Origin: Sutterellaceae bacterium
GTDB lineage: Bacteria; Pseudomonadota; Gammaproteobacteria; Burkholderiales; Burkholderiaceae_F
NCBI GenBank assembly: GCA_030531135.1
Contig: JAUNOJ010000080.1
Coordinates: forward strand, 1-7,437
Reading direction: 5' to 3'
Length of the DNA stretch: 7,437 nucleotides
In this document: positions 5,264 through 7,437 of the stretch, piece after piece
Numbering within the stretch: position 1 is the first letter of the stretch
Layout of the letters: the number at the start of each line of letters is the position of its first letter
Position numbers and translations under genes: made by a program
The notes under the pieces: generated by a model
The model's input: only the letters and a program-made list of their open reading frames with translations
Databases searched by the model: none
What the model was told of the DNA's origin: nothing

Positions 5264-5321
5264 CGTCAGTTCGCTGACGATGCAGGGGAACGTCCGCAGG
5301 GGTGTTCCCCTCGTGCGTTTT
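5264..5321 (+). terminator. Two hairpins after toxin 2, possible mRNA terminator
   Basis: CGTCAG TTCG CTGACG (5264-5279) is a perfect 6-bp hairpin. AGGGGAAC (5284-5291) pairs perfectly with GTTCCCCT (5304-5311). GCA/TGC can extend the second stem so that GTTTT follows. The arrangement is conserved with unit 1, including a compensating G-U pair there. Confidence 0.42.
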
Positions 5322-5368
5322 GGCAAACTTCAAAGCAAGACTTGCGAGATGGCCGAATCATTGAAGTC

Positions 5369-5416
5369 GCTGAAATTGTCGGCGCCGAGCACAAGGCTCG
5401 CCACCGAAATTTCAGC
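5369..5416. other. Imperfect long hairpin between toxin unit 2 and the autotransporter terminator
   Basis: GCTGAAATT (5369-5377) pairs perfectly with AATTTCAGC (5408-5416), and inside it GAGC/GCTC and GGC/GCC can pair with small bulges. The plus-strand sequence after it is TTCCTTTAG, only weakly T-rich. It could be a back-up terminator for the plus-strand toxin mRNA or a remnant of a third repeat unit. Nothing else is seen between 5322 and 5435. Confidence 0.35.
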
Positions 5417-5435
5417 TTCCTTTAGTAAAGAGCTC

Positions 5436-5470
5436 AAAAACGGGATGCCTCCAAACGTCGGCATCCCGTT
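5436..5470 (-). terminator. Rho-independent terminator of the autotransporter gene
   Basis: AACGGGATGCC (5439-5449) pairs perfectly with GGCATCCCGTT (5460-5470) over a 10-nt loop, and the minus strand then reads TTT (five T counting the top of the stem). It lies 30 nt after the stop at 5500. Confidence 0.85.
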
Positions 5471-5499
5471 CTTGTCAGATCAAACTGCTGTGAAGTCCA

Positions 5500-7437
5500 T
5501 TAGAAGGTGTGGCGCAAACCGATATTCCACCGGTAATTTTCCTTCACCTCTCCGCCGGATGTACGTTCCAAATCAATGTAGGTGTACGTGTTTTCCGTCC
5601 AGTTGAAGTTGGCACCAACGCCGTATTCGACATACGTACCGCCGATGTCATCCTTGATCTTGTTGGAGTTGCGATCAAATCTGGCGACAGATTCCATTTC
5701 ACCGCCGAAATCATGCACGCCGGAAACCTTGGCATAGATCGTACCTTTCTTATTCGGGAAGGTGAACCCGGTGCGAACACCGATTCGACCCAGCAAAGAA
5801 TAGTAGCCGTCTTGCTCAATACGAACGCCGTTACTCGTCGTAAACGTATCGCCCGACACATGACCGTAGCTGACTTCGATCTGAGGTTCAACGAAGAGCA
5901 TACCTTCAATGACATCAAGCTTATAGCCAGTTTCAGCGCTGAAACTGAAGGCGTTGTTGTCGTAAGAGCCGCCCATGTCTTTCAAAGCAAAGTCGTTATC
6001 CAAACGCGTGTACTTGGCAATCAAGTCCACATAACCGCCACACTGAGCAAGCCAAGAGGCGTAAAGCGCAACACCGTAGTTCTTGGTATCGGCTGAGCCG
6101 TAGTCATAAGTGCTTTCGCCGTCCGTATAGTGAGCAGCAACACCCAACTTCCAATCTCCAACAGAAACATCGGAACCCAACTGAATCGTTGTGTTCTTGC
6201 TGGTGACGTTTTGATCGCCGTATTCCATCTCGGAACCGTAAATACGAACCCAGCTACCGATACCTGCGGGAGCGTCACGCAATTCACCCATACGTTTATT
6301 GAGCGAATTCATTTCATGACGCCAAGCCAATGCCGACAGAACGTGAATAGAATTTAAAGCATCCAATTTGCTATTCGTTTTTTCAGTAATCGAATAATGA
6401 CCTTCCGAATCTTTTGTAGCAAACACTTCACCGAAGATGTTGCCCTCAGCCAAATGCACGCTGTCGACAATAGAGTTGTCGTCTTTGTCCACAAACGCTG
6501 CATCCAAAGCCTCTACAGCCGCTTCGACAGTCGTACGTCCATCGTTATAGGCTCCCGAACCATCTACTAAAACAGTCCCTTCGCCAGTGACATTTTGCGC
6601 AATCAAGTATTTACCGTTGCTCGAAGGTGCTTCTTGAACGACAAACGTATTTGCACCTGCCAATGTCAAATTATCAATACCGATACTCGTGCCAGCCTGA
6701 TCAATGACCAAAGTACCGGAATCAAGACCAAGTGTTCCTACGCTATTGGCTTTAGCAGAGACATTCCACTTTGCTCCGTCATTCAAATTCATCGCGACGG
6801 CACCGTTCTCTTCTTGGGAAACAGCACCCGTCAAAGAGGATTCTGCGCCTACCAAGTCAAGCGAAATGCTCGACCCCGCCCCCGTGCTCCAAACATTGCC
6901 GACAATTTGCGTCGTCGGATCATCTTCGCCGGAAATCGTGATCGTGCCACCACTCATGGCCTTCAAAGCAAGATAGTCGATTTCAGTCGTGACAAGTGCA
7001 CCGCCATTCACAGTCACAATACCATTGGTAGAAGCAAGAACCGCAGCTTGAAGAAGAGCGTTTCCTTGACCGGTAGTATTTACGGTCAAGCCGCCATTAA
7101 AAGTAACTTTTGTCTGATCTCTATCGGGGTTGTCTGCGAAGCCCGTAACTGAAACACCGTAAGAGTTTTTATCTCCCTCTCCGGCAGCTTGCGTGGTAAA
7201 TGTTGCAGATTTAGCAAAAGAAACTTCGGCACCGTTCGTGACATGCAAACCGTAAGATGTCTCTAAACCCCGAGCGGTAACATCAACCAAATCCTGAAAT
7301 TCAGCTTTCCCACCGGCAATCCGAATACCCCTGGCGCTTTCTTGCGTTGCGATAACCGAATATTTGGCCGCTCCGGTCACGGTCAACGTACCGTCTTCAG
7401 AAGAAATGCCAAAAGCCCTGCCGGTATCTGATTGAAT
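5500..7437 (-). CDS. Autotransporter with beta-helical passenger and C-terminal barrel, N-terminus outside window
   Basis: This is a Type Va secreted surface protein. The frame stays open to the window edge, so the 645 codons seen are the C-terminal part; the TTG at 7386 is only an internal codon. The passenger (about 6300-7437) shows short repeated strand-turn patterns rich in G, T, V, N and S, such as VTVNGGALVTTE, GGTITISG and SGTLVIDQAGTS, typical of a beta-helix. Near 6310 the helix-type linker ALAWRHEMNSLNKRMGELRD leads into the barrel, with GIGSWVRIYG, YGVALYASW and a terminal RWNIGLRHTF. Aromatic C-terminal Phe fits recognition by the BAM complex. The barrel of about 265 residues is of normal length. 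One Cys lies in the barrel (LAQCGGYVD), which is unusual. The substrate or adhesion target cannot be told. Its signal peptide and promoter are not in view. Confidence 0.93.
   Translation of the reverse strand: MQSDTGRAFGISSEDGTLTVTGAAKYSVIATQESARGIRIAGGKAEFQDLVDVTARGLETSYGLHVTNGAEVSFAKSATFTTQAAGEGDKNSYGVSVTGFADNPDRDQTKVTFNGGLTVNTTGQGNALLQAAVLASTNGIVTVNGGALVTTEIDYLALKAMSGGTITISGEDDPTTQIVGNVWSTGAGSSISLDLVGAESSLTGAVSQEENGAVAMNLNDGAKWNVSAKANSVGTLGLDSGTLVIDQAGTSIGIDNLTLAGANTFVVQEAPSSNGKYLIAQNVTGEGTVLVDGSGAYNDGRTTVEAAVEALDAAFVDKDDNSIVDSVHLAEGNIFGEVFATKDSEGHYSITEKTNSKLDALNSIHVLSALAWRHEMNSLNKRMGELRDAPAGIGSWVRIYGSEMEYGDQNVTSKNTTIQLGSDVSVGDWKLGVAAHYTDGESTYDYGSADTKNYGVALYASWLAQCGGYVDLIAKYTRLDNDFALKDMGGSYDNNAFSFSAETGYKLDVIEGMLFVEPQIEVSYGHVSGDTFTTSNGVRIEQDGYYSLLGRIGVRTGFTFPNKKGTIYAKVSGVHDFGGEMESVARFDRNSNKIKDDIGGTYVEYGVGANFNWTENTYTYIDLERTSGGEVKENYRWNIGLRHTF

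Larger units (their letters stand above)
4390..5321. repeat. Tandem duplication carrying two type I toxin-antitoxin-like units
   Basis: Two diverged copies of one unit lie head to tail: about 4390-4881 and 4882-5321. The two toxin start codons are 435 bp apart. Landmarks recur in the same order: TGCGTTTT, CTTCTGAGGTAGAATCCT, AGCACCACGAGA, GTCGTTGCC, GCCGGAACT-CTTAAGAGTT, ACGACAAAGCCC with its hairpin, the toxin ORF, TTCGCAAGGCGTC, GCAGGGGAAC and again TGCGTTTT. The distance from TGCGTTTT to TAGAAT is about 50 bp shorter in copy 2, so an indel occurred there. A further partial copy of the boundary sequence (TGCGTTTTGGCA-CTTCAAAGCA) follows copy 2. The divergence shows an old duplication under selection. 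Confidence 0.85.

Noticed and set aside
4390..5321. CRISPR array or simple satellite
   Set aside because: Only two long, diverged copies with conserved ORFs; no short identical repeats with regular spacers.
5322..5435. Third complete toxin-antitoxin unit
   Set aside because: Only the boundary sequence (TGCGTTTTGGCA to about 5352) recurs; there is no TAGAAT block, toxin ORF or antisense promoter.
5509..6096. 195-codon plus-strand frame
   Set aside because: It is antisense to the autotransporter barrel, which is recognised on the minus strand.

Overview
The window looks like chromosomal or integrated accessory DNA from a Gram-negative bacterium. The evidence is a Type V autotransporter with an outer-membrane barrel ending in HTF, a Sec-exported Arg/Gln-rich protein, and a conjugative-element membrane protein of the DUF4400 type. 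Base composition is near 50% GC, and the mix of gut-style autotransporter and ICE-like membrane genes suggests a gut betaproteobacterium such as a Sutterellaceae member. That taxonomic guess is inference only.

Layout, right to left on the minus strand. (1) 5500-7437 is the C-terminal part of an autotransporter; its N-terminus lies beyond the right edge. It is closed by a strong terminator at 5436-5470. (2) 3969-4247 is a 92-residue three-helix membrane protein with its own terminator at 3911-3943. (3) 3516 down to 1930 is a compact cluster: a 199-residue unknown protein, a DUF4400-like ICE membrane protein and a 98-residue unknown. It ends in a 13-bp-stem terminator that also contains an 18-bp perfect palindrome. 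(4) 1819/1834 down to 17 holds an exported six-cysteine protein of about 500 residues followed by a two-helix membrane protein, probably co-transcribed.

The most interesting region is 4390-5321. It is a tandem duplication with a start-to-start period of 435 bp. Each copy carries, on the PLUS strand against the direction of everything else, a 41-codon ORF with a near-ideal Shine-Dalgarno sequence, encoding a small hydrophobic peptide with a TKR tail. The two peptides are about 61% identical and their differences are mostly conservative. In each copy the minus strand has a perfect TATAAT inside the ORF (codons 11-12). It would drive a roughly 87-nt RNA that covers the start codon and Shine-Dalgarno of the peptide gene and ends in a Rho-independent terminator just upstream. 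A long (about 185 nt) leader precedes each ORF. This is the architecture of a duplicated type I toxin-antitoxin locus: a small membrane toxin plus a cis-antisense RNA antitoxin, comparable in design to ldr/rdl.

The rest is ordinary: two intergenic stretches with weak promoter-like signals, and a short dispersed repeat related to AAAGCAAGATGTGCGAT.
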